Positions 28,475 through 38,500 of a DNA stretch of 64,000 nucleotides are shown in pieces; within the stretch, counting starts at the first letter, position 1; every line of letters begins with the position of its first letter. Source of the stretch: Bacteroidota bacterium. GTDB taxonomy: Bacteria > Bacteroidota > Bacteroidia > AKYH767-A > OLB10. The DNA is taken from positions 620,001 through 684,000 of the forward strand of contig JADJOH010000008.1 of assembly GCA_016713925.1 (NCBI GenBank). Reading direction: 5' to 3'. Made by a program: the position numbers and the translations under genes. The notes beneath the pieces were generated by a model, which had not been told where the DNA came from, ran no database searches, and saw only the letters and a list, made by a program, of their open reading frames with translations.

Positions 28475-28506
28475 AAAAAAAAAGCCTTCCGGATGAACAG
28501 GAAGGC
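28475..28506 (-). terminator. Rho-independent terminator after the response regulator
   Basis: On the minus strand GCCTTCC (complement of 28500-28506) pairs with GGAAGGC (complement of 28484-28490) around a 9-base loop, followed by nine T residues. It lies 30 bases after the regulator stop and ends the signalling cluster. Confidence 0.9.
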
Positions 28507-28536
28507 CGTAATATCTTGACAGATAAGGTTTAAAAC

Positions 28537-28959
28537 TTATTTCATCTGGTTCTTAGACACCATTTCATTCTTTCGGGATAAAGATTTTTCTTCGTAGAAA
28601 CTGGTTTTATTTCGGGTTAATTCAATGTCAAGCGGTTTGTAAATGATTTCAATAGTGCCGGCTTCAAAATCTTCCAGGTGTGGACTTTCTCTTTTCGATA
28701 AGGCGGTAACGAGTAAAATGGGAATATGGGAAGTTTTAGGCTTTAATCGCAGTGCTTTTGCTACATCTATTCCATTCATATCATCCAATCGGTAATCCAA
28801 CAGAATCAGATCGAAATCTTCCAGTTCTGTCATTAAAAGTGCTTCTGCACCACTGGTCGCTGAAAGAAAGTGGCGGTGATCTTCTGCAAGTATGCTTTCA
28901 AGTGTCAGCAAATTTTCCGGTCTGTCATCAACTAATAATATCCTGATCTTATTATCCAT
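28537..28959 (-). CDS. Stand-alone response regulator receiver protein
   Basis: A 140-residue protein. One receiver domain fills residues 5-115: acidic pocket 'LLVDDRPEN' (Asp11, Asp12), phospho-acceptor Asp in 'LILLDYRLDDMNG' (about residue 55), Thr in 'LLVTAL' and Lys in 'IYKPLD'. The last 25 residues are charged and carry no DNA-binding or enzymatic domain. It is probably a phosphate relay or partner-binding regulator for the hybrid kinase encoded 231 bases upstream on the same strand. The gap 28960-29190 holds only a short inverted repeat (CGTTC/GAACG near 28964-28977). Confidence 0.92.
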   Translation of the reverse strand: MDNKIRILLVDDRPENLLTLESILAEDHRHFLSATSGAEALLMTELEDFDLILLDYRLDDMNGIDVAKALRLKPKTSHIPILLVTALSKRESPHLEDFEAGTIEIIYKPLDIELTRNKTSFYEEKSLSRKNEMVSKNQMK

Positions 28960-29190
28960 ATATTCGTTCTCCCGAACGGAACTTTGTACTTTTAGTTTTT
29001 GAAATTGTTCTGTTTATAAGTCTTCATTTTGAAGAATTATTACAGAATAACTATTATTAGGGAGGACATAGCGGTCGTATTTTCCAAACGGATTGACCTT
29101 TACCTATCGAAGGGAATTTCAGTGTTGGAGCACCTTCTTTCCATTTTGTACAAACCTGCTTCTATAATTTTTTTCCATTAAAATACAGCA

Positions 29191-32100
29191 TTATTTATAC
29201 AACCAAACTTTCATCAGCGAGATCAGTTGATCTACCTGTATGGGCTTGGTCAGATAGTCAGATGCGCCGGATTCCATACATTTTTCGCGATCTCCCGTCA
29301 TGGCTTTTGCAGTGACAGCAATCACGGGTAAATGTTCCCATTCCGGATTTTTGCGGATTTCCCTTGTCGCTTCATAACCATTCATATTGGGCATCATGAT
29401 ATCCATAAGGACCATGTCGATATTGTTGTTTTCCTTTAGAAGTGCTATCGCTTGCTCCCCGTCATATGCACAAAGAACCTGAATACCTTCTTGTTCCAGT
29501 ATGTTAGTCAGAGAATAGATGTTTCGCATATCGTCATCGGCGATAAGTACAACTTTTCCCAGAAGCATATTCTCCATGCGCTCTTTTACCTCGGAATATT
29601 TGATGCTCCCATTTTCGACTTGATGGAGAAATGACTTAGCATTGTCAAGTAGTTTTTCTTTTTCTTTATTCGGATCTAACGTCACTAATGCTTCCACCTC
29701 ATCAAATAGGGATGTGTCATCATTTTCAAAAACAAGGGTGGGTATGTTTTTCAAACTTTCAAGATGTTTGGTTTTATCCAGCCAGTTGGAATCAGTGATT
29801 CCTGTTCCGATGATGAAACCCGAATAATAATTGTTCTTGGCGAGTTCTGCACATTCTTCAATCGAAATGGCATTTTTAATTTCAACTTCTTTTTCTCTCT
29901 CCTTAAGTTTCTTAATGATCTTCTCGATTTCTTCGTTTTTGCCTCCCAGGAACAGTAATTTTTTGACTGGTTTTATTAAGGGGTCAATGCCGATAATAAG
30001 ATCTTCCATTTCTTGTTTACCCGCAGGCTTACTCAGGTAACTACTTGCGCCCATGTCAAGACCCAATTGTCGTTTATCTACTGAAGAAATAATGTGAACG
30101 GGAATATGCTTTAGTTGTTCATTTTCTTTGAGACTTTTGAGGACTGTCCATCCATCCATTACCGGAAGTCTTAGATCAAGAATGATGGCAAAGGGTTTAT
30201 AGCGTTGTGCATAAGTGAGTCCCTGTTCGCCCTGGAGCGCAATGACGGCTTTATAATTGAATCGATGACATTGATTCATAAACATGCGTGCAAAAACATA
30301 ATCGTCTTCAATGATCAATATTGTTTTATCGCCCTGTTGTAAATTATTGCGGTCATCCCGAATTTCATCTTCATTGTATAAATTGTTATCTTTTACAAGG
30401 GACACTGCTTCGTTTCGGGAGTCATTTACAATAGTTGTATTTGAATGTGTATCGATAAAATTGGCTGAGTTTTCATTGTCTGCCACAGGGAGAAAGATGG
30501 TGAATTTGCTGCCCGCGCCTTCTATGCTTTCAAGAGTAATTTCACCACCCATCAGATTGACAAGTTCACGGCAGATGGCTAATCCTAATCCGGTTCCACC
30601 AAATCTTCTGCTTGTCGATCCATCTGCTTGCTGAAAGGCTTCAAAAACTTGTTTTTGCTTATCCTCAGGAATTCCAATTCCGGAATCTTTAACAGAAATG
30701 CTTATCACCTTATCCGATTGAAGCAACGTTTTTTCTTTGAATATCGTATCGGAAGGCGCATAATCAATTTTGAAATCAACAGTACCATTTTCAGGAGTGA
30801 ATTTAAAGGCATTGGAAAGAAGGTTTTTCACCACTTGCTCTAATCTTACCCGATCTGTGTAAACGCATAGCCTTTCATCCGTTTCTGAAACATTGAAATT
30901 GATCCGCTTGTCTTCGGCATAATCTCTGAAAAGTAAGTGAATATCTGTTGCAAGATTTTTTAATACCAGCTTTTCATTCTCAAATTCTATTTTACCTGCT
31001 TCAATTTTTGAAAGGTCAAGGATATCATTGATCAGGTTGAGTAGATCGTTTCCGGATTTATGTATGATTTGAGCATGTTCAATTTGTTTCTCATCCAGGT
31101 TTTTCTTTTTATTATCAGACAATAATTTGGCAAGAATGAGAATACTGTTAAGAGGAGTACGCAATTCGTGACTCATATTTGCCAGAAATGCCGACTTGTA
31201 TTTATTACTTTGTTCAAGTTGTTCTGCTTTAAACACAAGACTTAATCTCGCATCTTCAATTTCTACATTTTGTTGTTGAAGGAGCTGCGCTTTTTCCTGA
31301 AGTTGGTTATTAACCTCTTTCAGCTCCTCCTGTTGAGACTTCAATTCTTCTTCGGACTGACGAAGGAGTTGAGATTGTTTAGTCAGTTCGTCATTAATTT
31401 TTCTTAACTCCTGTTCCTGATATACCAACTCTTCTGCTTGCTTGCGTGATTCTTCAAGTAGCTGACTGGTGATAAGATTAGCTCGGAGACTGAACAAACT
31501 TGCTGCTATGGGCTCAGCCATCTTTTCCAGAAGTTCTTTCTTCTCTGTTGTAAATGGATTTATTGAAGCAATTTCAATCGCGCCTACTACTTTTCCGCTG
31601 GTCGCAAGGGGTATAATGATAATATTGCAGGAGGAAGATTCAGTGATACCTGTATCTATGGTGAAATAAGGGTCGTGAATATCAGAAAGACAAATGGTTT
31701 TATTTGAAGCGATCGCCTGTCCTATCAAACCTTCTTTAAGTTCATACCTTTTACTGTTTATGATTTTGTTGTTCAACGCAAAATAGGAGCCCAGCTGAAT
31801 ATGAAGATCATTTAAATCATCATTGTGAAGCAGGAAAATGGCCGCTTGTTGCACTTCCAGCCGATCAACAATGTTTTCAATAATTTTATCCAATAACTCG
31901 TTAAAATCACCCGTACCTGCACGCATGATTTCATTTAACTCTGCAAGCCCTTCTGCCATCCATGCTCTTCGCATTTCAATTTCGGAGGCTTCCTTCAATT
32001 GATTGCGCATGTGCAGGAGCGCGTGACCCTGAACATCATTCGAGCTTAGTGGCTTGTACGGTTGATCAAAATTGCCTTTGCCGATTTCTTCCACAAAGGT

Positions 32101-32919
32101 TGACGTGTGACGAAATCCGTCTACCATAAATCGTAAAGCCTGCATCATTTCACCTACTGCATTGGATGGAAATTTCATCTTGAGCTCAGGTAATTCTCCT
32201 TTGCCCATTTGCATAATTATACTTCGTACCTGCAGGATAGGAAAAATAATAGAACGGCTTATCACAAAACCGGCAAATAAAATGGAGCAGATAATTAAAA
32301 GCGCAATTCCAAGCACGATGACCATGAGCGTGTTGAAACTGTACAACATTTGATCTTGTTGCTGTGCCGCCAAACCTGATCTTGCGGCCAGAATCTCTTT
32401 TAGTTCTTCTGTAATTACTTCTGATCTGGGTATTATTTCTCTTTCCAGAATTTCTTCTGCAGCAAATCTTTTTACCGGATCCTGATAGTCTTCAAAAGTA
32501 ATCAGTTGTCTCATGATTTGTGAATGATACCCGGTCAGAATATCATATTCTTTGAAAATCCGATCCATTTTTGCGACATGTGCAGTGTCTTGCCAATGTG
32601 TCATTAGCCCTTTTAACCGGCCTCTTAGTTCGATATAGGAATAGTTGTTTAACTGCTTAAGACTGTCTTTGTCGGATTGGTTGTTTGGCAGATACACCCA
32701 GTTCGTAGCCAGCATTCTCGAGCGCGTAACGAGAAGATTGAAACGCGATATGGAGTTCAGGGAGGGATTGGTATTGTTTACCAGTTCGCTCGTGATATTA
32801 TGACTTTTCTTTATCGTGTACGTGCTGAACACAGCATTTACAATCGCAATAGCAATGACCACGAAAAATACAATGTAAATTTTCTTGTCAATTTTTTTAA
32901 AGGACCTTGGCTGTTTCAT
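29191..32919 (-). CDS. Hybrid sensor histidine kinase with HAMP, GAF and three receiver-like domains
   Basis: A 1242-residue inner-membrane protein. Membrane segment at about 14-33, periplasmic helical sensor to about 195, second segment at about 198-221, HAMP to about 280, GAF at about 330-480 and a coiled coil rich in Gln/Glu at about 480-570. HisKA has its phospho-His near 582 in 'ANMSHELRTPLNS'. HATPase has 'DSGIGIPEDKQ' and 'FGGTGLGLAI'. Receiver 1 has its phospho-Asp near 914 ('IILDLRLPVMDG'). A degenerate receiver (about 995-1095) lacks the acidic pocket and phospho-Asp. Receiver 3 has its Asp near 1170 ('MVLMDIMMPNMNG'). It lies 6 bases downstream of the YfiR-like gene, so the two are cotranscribed. 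Likely input is the YfiR-like periplasmic protein and/or the TonB receptor. Confidence 0.93.
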   Translation of the reverse strand: MKQPRSFKKIDKKIYIVFFVVIAIAIVNAVFSTYTIKKSHNITSELVNNTNPSLNSISRFNLLVTRSRMLATNWVYLPNNQSDKDSLKQLNNYSYIELRGRLKGLMTHWQDTAHVAKMDRIFKEYDILTGYHSQIMRQLITFEDYQDPVKRFAAEEILEREIIPRSEVITEELKEILAARSGLAAQQQDQMLYSFNTLMVIVLGIALLIICSILFAGFVISRSIIFPILQVRSIIMQMGKGELPELKMKFPSNAVGEMMQALRFMVDGFRHTSTFVEEIGKGNFDQPYKPLSSNDVQGHALLHMRNQLKEASEIEMRRAWMAEGLAELNEIMRAGTGDFNELLDKIIENIVDRLEVQQAAIFLLHNDDLNDLHIQLGSYFALNNKIINSKRYELKEGLIGQAIASNKTICLSDIHDPYFTIDTGITESSSCNIIIIPLATSGKVVGAIEIASINPFTTEKKELLEKMAEPIAASLFSLRANLITSQLLEESRKQAEELVYQEQELRKINDELTKQSQLLRQSEEELKSQQEELKEVNNQLQEKAQLLQQQNVEIEDARLSLVFKAEQLEQSNKYKSAFLANMSHELRTPLNSILILAKLLSDNKKKNLDEKQIEHAQIIHKSGNDLLNLINDILDLSKIEAGKIEFENEKLVLKNLATDIHLLFRDYAEDKRINFNVSETDERLCVYTDRVRLEQVVKNLLSNAFKFTPENGTVDFKIDYAPSDTIFKEKTLLQSDKVISISVKDSGIGIPEDKQKQVFEAFQQADGSTSRRFGGTGLGLAICRELVNLMGGEITLESIEGAGSKFTIFLPVADNENSANFIDTHSNTTIVNDSRNEAVSLVKDNNLYNEDEIRDDRNNLQQGDKTILIIEDDYVFARMFMNQCHRFNYKAVIALQGEQGLTYAQRYKPFAIILDLRLPVMDGWTVLKSLKENEQLKHIPVHIISSVDKRQLGLDMGASSYLSKPAGKQEMEDLIIGIDPLIKPVKKLLFLGGKNEEIEKIIKKLKEREKEVEIKNAISIEECAELAKNNYYSGFIIGTGITDSNWLDKTKHLESLKNIPTLVFENDDTSLFDEVEALVTLDPNKEKEKLLDNAKSFLHQVENGSIKYSEVKERMENMLLGKVVLIADDDMRNIYSLTNILEQEGIQVLCAYDGEQAIALLKENNNIDMVLMDIMMPNMNGYEATREIRKNPEWEHLPVIAVTAKAMTGDREKCMESGASDYLTKPIQVDQLISLMKVWLYK

Positions 32920-32925
32920 AGTTAT

Positions 32926-33483
32926 TTAGCGGCTGTTGTTTGCAAGATTAATAAGGTGGTTTGAAACCTTAAGTCCCTGCTTTTTTAAAGCGGAGTTGTT
33001 AAGTTCAAATCTTAAGTGATTATCTTTTTCAATAATATTTATTCCGGATCCTTTTCCAATCATTCCTTTGCCCTCAGAAATAATGAGTAGCCCTTTGTCT
33101 GAATATTGGTCTAGAATTTTATTTATTTTGTCACTGTTGCTTGCGGGAATAAAAAGAATGTGGCTGCTTGTAATTTCAGATAAATCATGAATTACTTTTA
33201 TTTCAACTGTTCTGTCGAACACTTTTCGGCCCTTCATAATTTCTTCCAGCTTTTCTTTGACAGGCGAATTACCAATAATACCAATGGTAAATTTTGAATG
33301 CTGCTGCATATGCGTAGGCCATTCAATATGTTTAGTGAAGTTATAGATGAAAAGCGCCTTGAGTGTATTTTCATCAGAGGTACTATTGTTTTGAAAAGGT
33401 ATACCGGCCCCACAAAATACGATCATAGAAAACAGCAGAAAGGCTATTTTTCTAATGAAACGAATTGGAGGTGTGGTTTGCAC
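32926..33483 (-). CDS. YfiR-like (DUF4154) periplasmic protein
   Basis: A 185-residue protein starting at GTG 33483, with an N-terminal signal/anchor 'KIAFLLFSMIVFCGAGI'. The body has the YfiR/DUF4154 pattern: 'ALFIYNFTKHIEWP', 'IGIIGNSPVKEKL', 'SHILFIPASNSDKI', 'LLIISEGKGM' and 'INLANNSR'-type end. In Pseudomonas YfiR is a periplasmic repressor of the diguanylate cyclase YfiN. Here its partner is more likely the adjacent hybrid kinase. It sits between the TonB-dependent receptor gene (15 bases) and the kinase gene (6 bases), an arrangement that suggests a receptor-sensor-kinase chain. Confidence 0.88.
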   Translation of the reverse strand: MQTTPPIRFIRKIAFLLFSMIVFCGAGIPFQNNSTSDENTLKALFIYNFTKHIEWPTHMQQHSKFTIGIIGNSPVKEKLEEIMKGRKVFDRTVEIKVIHDLSEITSSHILFIPASNSDKINKILDQYSDKGLLIISEGKGMIGKGSGINIIEKDNHLRFELNNSALKKQGLKVSNHLINLANNSR

Positions 33484-33498
33484 GGGAAGAATTACTTT

Positions 33499-35487
33499 TT
33501 AGAAGTTCTGGTAGGTAATGCGTAGTTGATATTCACGTTGCATGCCCGGTAAAGGCGCGTGATTGCTATTGTAGGGTTGGATAAACCACTCTTGCTGATC
33601 CAGAATATTCCGGACACTAAACCTTGCGCTTAAGCCTTTGATTTTAATGAAACGATATTCAAGATGTGTATTTACAAGATGAAATCCGGGATAGGTTTTA
33701 TATATCGCCTCCTGGCTGGTTTCATCAACAGCATGGATTCCATACCTTTGTGATATCCACGAATAACTTCCGCCAATTTGAATGGCAGGATGAATCATAT
33801 AGTTGAAGGAAGTGTTGATTTTGTATTTGGCCAGTCCGGGATGATAGCCTTCCTGCCCGGGTACACTGTAAATATCCACTCCATTTTCATTATTGGCGGT
33901 ATAGAAAGACGAGTTGAATTGAATTCCGCCCCATTTTTTCTTGAGCTGAATAACGGATTCAAATCCACTTGTTCCGGTAGAGTTATAATTAGTATAGGCA
34001 TCACTGTTATAGAGTGTATCGAAGTAGTAAACAATCGGATCATTGGTTGTGATGTGGAAGGCATTTAAAGTGAAGTATATATCACTGGTCAGTTTAATGC
34101 CCGCTTCCAATTCGTAAACGTTGGTGTATTCCGGTTGAATATTTGTTGATAGATCTATGTTTTGTGTACTAGGGGCTCTGAATGCCCGGCTGTATAGTGC
34201 TTTTAAATGGAATTTGTTAAATTCACGTGTAATTCCAATGCGGGGCACAAATGAGTTTTCATAGCGCTTGTTATGATTGAAACGTATGCCTGTAATGATA
34301 TTGGCCCATGTTGCTGCATATAGTACCTGCCCATAGGCTGCAAGATTATCATTGGTGAATTGATGGGTTCCGGTGGTTTGAAAAATTTCACCTTCCAGTT
34401 CATTGGTTGATTCGTTTCTGTTCCATGTGATACCTCCTGATAAATTCAATTCTTTGTTAAAGTCATACGAAGTATTTAAAGCAGCCTGATATCCAATGGT
34501 AGTAATCAGAAAGGGTTCGTTGTAACTGTTTACTTTGGAAGTGGGTGTGCTCCAAGGGCTTTGCCGGGAAATTTGAATACTGGGGATTAACTTGAACTTA
34601 TTTCCTTTCTTCCATTCATATTTAGTTTCAATAGCGTTGCTTGTGAAGTTCATCCATTCAGCACTTTCGCCAATTTCGATGTACTCATCTCTGCTCTTTA
34701 CCTGATAATTGTCGCTGATAAGACGAACATAGAGATTCCCAATATTTCCACCGGCATTGAGAAAGTAACTTCGGATATTACTTTGTCCCTGCATAGAATA
34801 GGAGGAACCATAAACATCACTATAATTCTGATGACTTCTTTGTGACTCGGACCCATTGAACTTTATTGAAAATGCACCCTTAGTTCCTGCATGGCCACCA
34901 TATAAACTAAAAGTTTTCCTTCCAAAATCTTTTGCAGTGGTGCTCTGATAGGCCGTCGCTGATGTTTCAAATTTCGTTTTTGGATGGCGTGTGATAATAT
35001 TTATGACAGCATAAGCTGCAAATCCGCCATGCAAAGCGGAGCCCGGGCCTCTGATGATTTCTATCCTTTCAACGTTTTCGACGGGATAATGATTGCCAAA
35101 TTGGAGTGTGGAGTAAAGACTCTCGTTCATCTCCCTGCCGTCAATGAATAAAACTACCTTGCCCTCGTGTGCCCAATTCCCTCTTATTCCCAGTCCAACT
35201 ATTCCCTCTACATCGGCACCAAATTCAAATCCGGGTACCAAACGCAATACTTCCATAAGGTCGCGGGCTCCCTGATTTCGGATATCCTCAGCTGTAATGT
35301 AAGTTACGATTCCGGGCGATTGCCGTGGTGTCAGTTCTTTTATTGAGGCCACCGTGATCTTGATGTTCATCAATTCCTCCAAACTCAGTGAATCAAATGA
35401 TGGTGACATAACCGCTTGATTCTGACCATGAGCAGGTTGGTTAAGCAGCAGTACTAGCAGGGCTAAGAAGCGATAGAAATGAATCAT
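33499..35487 (-). CDS. TonB-dependent outer-membrane receptor
   Basis: A 662-residue protein. Signal peptide MIHFYRFLALLVLLLNQPAHG. Plug domain at about 45-170 ('SPGIVTYITAEDIRNQGARD', 'LRLVPGFEFGADVEG', 'VERIEIIRGPGSALHGGFAA'), then a beta-barrel of about 490 residues ending 'MQREYQLRITYQNF', with the terminal Phe typical of outer-membrane insertion. There is no N-terminal carboxypeptidase-like domain and no SusD partner beside it, so it is not a standard Sus-type glycan pair. It is the first gene of the YfiR-like/hybrid kinase operon, so it may act in signalling or in uptake of the sensed ligand. Confidence 0.93.
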   Translation of the reverse strand: MIHFYRFLALLVLLLNQPAHGQNQAVMSPSFDSLSLEELMNIKITVASIKELTPRQSPGIVTYITAEDIRNQGARDLMEVLRLVPGFEFGADVEGIVGLGIRGNWAHEGKVVLFIDGREMNESLYSTLQFGNHYPVENVERIEIIRGPGSALHGGFAAYAVINIITRHPKTKFETSATAYQSTTAKDFGRKTFSLYGGHAGTKGAFSIKFNGSESQRSHQNYSDVYGSSYSMQGQSNIRSYFLNAGGNIGNLYVRLISDNYQVKSRDEYIEIGESAEWMNFTSNAIETKYEWKKGNKFKLIPSIQISRQSPWSTPTSKVNSYNEPFLITTIGYQAALNTSYDFNKELNLSGGITWNRNESTNELEGEIFQTTGTHQFTNDNLAAYGQVLYAATWANIITGIRFNHNKRYENSFVPRIGITREFNKFHLKALYSRAFRAPSTQNIDLSTNIQPEYTNVYELEAGIKLTSDIYFTLNAFHITTNDPIVYYFDTLYNSDAYTNYNSTGTSGFESVIQLKKKWGGIQFNSSFYTANNENGVDIYSVPGQEGYHPGLAKYKINTSFNYMIHPAIQIGGSYSWISQRYGIHAVDETSQEAIYKTYPGFHLVNTHLEYRFIKIKGLSARFSVRNILDQQEWFIQPYNSNHAPLPGMQREYQLRITYQNF

Positions 35488-35540
35488 GGAGTTGATTTTA
35501 GCATTCCCTGTTTACGATGAAAAGGAAGAAAGGTTATAAA

Positions 35541-35570
35541 AGAAAAGGGCCCTTTTCGGAGCCCTTTTTC
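35541..35570 (-). terminator. Intrinsic terminator after the second giant gene
   Basis: AAAAGGGC (35543-35550) pairs with GCCCTTTT (35561-35568) around a 10-base loop. On the minus strand the stem is followed by CTTTTCTTTTATAA-like sequence, a broken T tract. It lies 20 bases after the stop at 35590. Confidence 0.75.
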
Positions 35571-35589
35571 AAATACATTTCTGAGTGTT

Positions 35590-38500
35590 TTACCTGAATA
35601 AGGTAATACTTCCTTTAAAGGAGGAGTCTACGATTTTTAACACATAAAAATAAGTTCCGGTAGGACATAGTTCACCATCAGAATCCTTACGTCCATTCCA
35701 GCAATGTTGTGACCCGGTACTCTTAAAAACCATCTCCCCCCAGCGATTGTAAACGTACCAGGTGCTGCAATCCGTAAAATTCAATTTCTTTCTCAAATCA
35801 AAGCATTCATTGATATCATCTCCATTCGGACTAAATGAATTAGGAAGCCCTTTCAGATATTCTTCAAGTTCATCAAATTGCACCGGCAACAGAAGTGTGT
35901 CTGCACATTGGTTATTCTTGGCAATTAGGGTGATGTTGATGTTAGCACCAAAGGGATACAAGTACCCCGGTTCAAAAGCTGTGCTGGAATTTCCATCTCC
36001 AAAATTCCATTGATAATTCAGAGCATTTGTACTAAGGTTGATCGTTTTAATTCGTACACCGTCACAATTAAATCTTGTAAATGTGGTATCCAGTTCAAAT
36101 AATGCATCCGGTTGATCATTGATGGAAATGAACAGATCATCTTCATCCGTGCATCCATTTATATCTGTAACCGTAACCGTATAAGTAGTGGGTGAACCCG
36201 GAGTGGCAATAGGATTGGCTATCGCGGGGTTATTCAACCCTGTGGCCGGTGACCATTGATAGGAGACACCACCTGATGCCTGCAATACAATACTACTACC
36301 GTTACATATTATTGTATCTGCTCCTGTTTGTGCAGTAGGAAGCGGGTTGACTGTGACGAGAACCTGATCACTGTTTTTACAGCCATTGGAGTCAGTTACA
36401 AGAACAGTATAAGTAATTGTAGTGACCGGGTTAGCAGTAGGAGTTGAAATAAAGGAATTGTCAAGTCCTGTATTCGGGCTCCAGATATAAATACTTCCTC
36501 CGGTGGCATTTAACTGGGTGGAACTGCCAATACAAATATCAACATCACTACCGGCAGAGACTATCGGTAATGGATTAACGAAAAGAGTAACAGTATCGGT
36601 GTTTTTACATCCATTTCCATCCGTTACCAGCACCGTGTAGGTGGTCGTAGCAGAGGGTATAGCAATTGGATTTGCTATGCCGGGATTGCTTAACCCCGTA
36701 GCCGGGCTCCATTGATAAGAGATGCCGCCTGATCCATTTAGCAGTGTGGAATCACCTATACAAATACTGTTATCGCTACCCGCGTTTGCATTGGGAAGCG
36801 GGTTCACGGTGAGAGAGTAGGTGACCGGTGCTCCTGTACAGCCAAAACTGTTGGTTTCCGTCACAGTAATTATGGTTGTTCCTGATGTGTTCCAGTTTGC
36901 ACTGACAGTGTTAGAGCCGTTGCCACTTAAAATGGATCCGCCACTATTGGTCCATTGATACGTAGATCCGGAAGTGTTGGTAACACTGAAGTTACCGGTA
37001 TCGCTTTCGCAGATGGAAGTATTCCCGGTAATTGCACCTGTTGCAGGAACGGGGTTAATGGTGATATAAATGGTATCCGAAATTCCAAAACAAACGGTAT
37101 CCACAGTTGTACTCGTTTCCTCGTACCATAATGCAACAGTAGCGGGACCCGGTGTGGTCCAGTCAACTGTTACGATTCCTGTACCATTTCCGCTTATAAT
37201 ATTTCCGCCATTAGCAAACCAATTGTAAACAGAGCCCGGAGTATTCAGACTGGTATAGACTTGCCCTTGTGCCTGATTCGCACATAAAGTAGCAGGACCT
37301 GAAGGTGCAGCAGGTGTCAGAATGATGTTGATACTTACATTTAATACAATTGGATCAGATAAACATCCGCGATCAGTAATTTCCACAACGGTGATTGATC
37401 CAACACCTGCGCTGTCCCAATCTACCGATACAGTATCGCTACCTTGTCCGCTTTGAATGATTCCATTAGTAATGCTCCAGTTGTAGGTGCTGTTAGGATT
37501 TGGATTCAACACCCAGTATTGAACACCTGTTACGCCCGGGCAGAGGGATAAAGAGCCAATGATTGTACTGACAGTTGCAGCCGGGTTGACAGTAATATCA
37601 ATGGTATCGGTATTGCTGCAATTGTTGGCGTCTGTACCTGTAAGGATATAGCTGGTGTTCGTCGATGGACTGACGGAGACAGATGATCCGGAGCCAATGG
37701 TTGTCCCTGATGTACTCCACGTGTAAGTACTCGCGCCACCGGCATTGAGTGTTATGGTATCACCGGAGCATATGGTATCACTTACAGCGGTGATGGAAAC
37801 TGTGGGCAAGGGTATAACGGTTACTGTAACCGAAGAAGTGTTGATGCAATTGGCGCTGCTCGTTCCGGTTACCAGATAAGTGGTGCTGGCAACAGGTGTC
37901 ACAGTTATTGTATTTCCGGTTCCAATACTGGTTCCGGGAGCAGTGGAGATTGCCCAGTTATACGTACCGGCTCCACTTGCAGTTAGTGTTGTACCGGTGC
38001 CCGCACAAATTGGATTGGAAGAAGCTGTTGCTCCAACAGCAGGAAGCGGGTTGATAGTGAGGGTCACACTATCTCTGCTAGTACATCCGTTCCAAAAAGT
38101 GTTTACGGTATAGGTTAAAGTGAGAATGCCCGGACCCGGATTGGAAACAGTTACTAAAGGACCGGAGGAGGTTGTACTGCTTAGTCCTGTGCCGGGCGTC
38201 CAGTTGTATGTATATCCGGCAGTAGGCGAAGTGCCTAACGTTAATGTATCACCGTCGCATAAACTTGTATTTGTTCCTGCTTGTGAAACAGGAAGTGGCT
38301 TTACAATAACCTGTATAGTGTCACGGTCGATGCAGCCAAACCAGTTCACGCTCATTACATAAGTACTGGTGTCAAATGTGGTGCCCGTATTGATGAGAGA
38401 GAGGTTGGGTTGAGCACTTGTTGTATTGCTGATTCCCGTAACAGGTAACCAGGAATAGGCATACCCGGTTACAGATGAAGTCCCGACAACTACAGATTGC

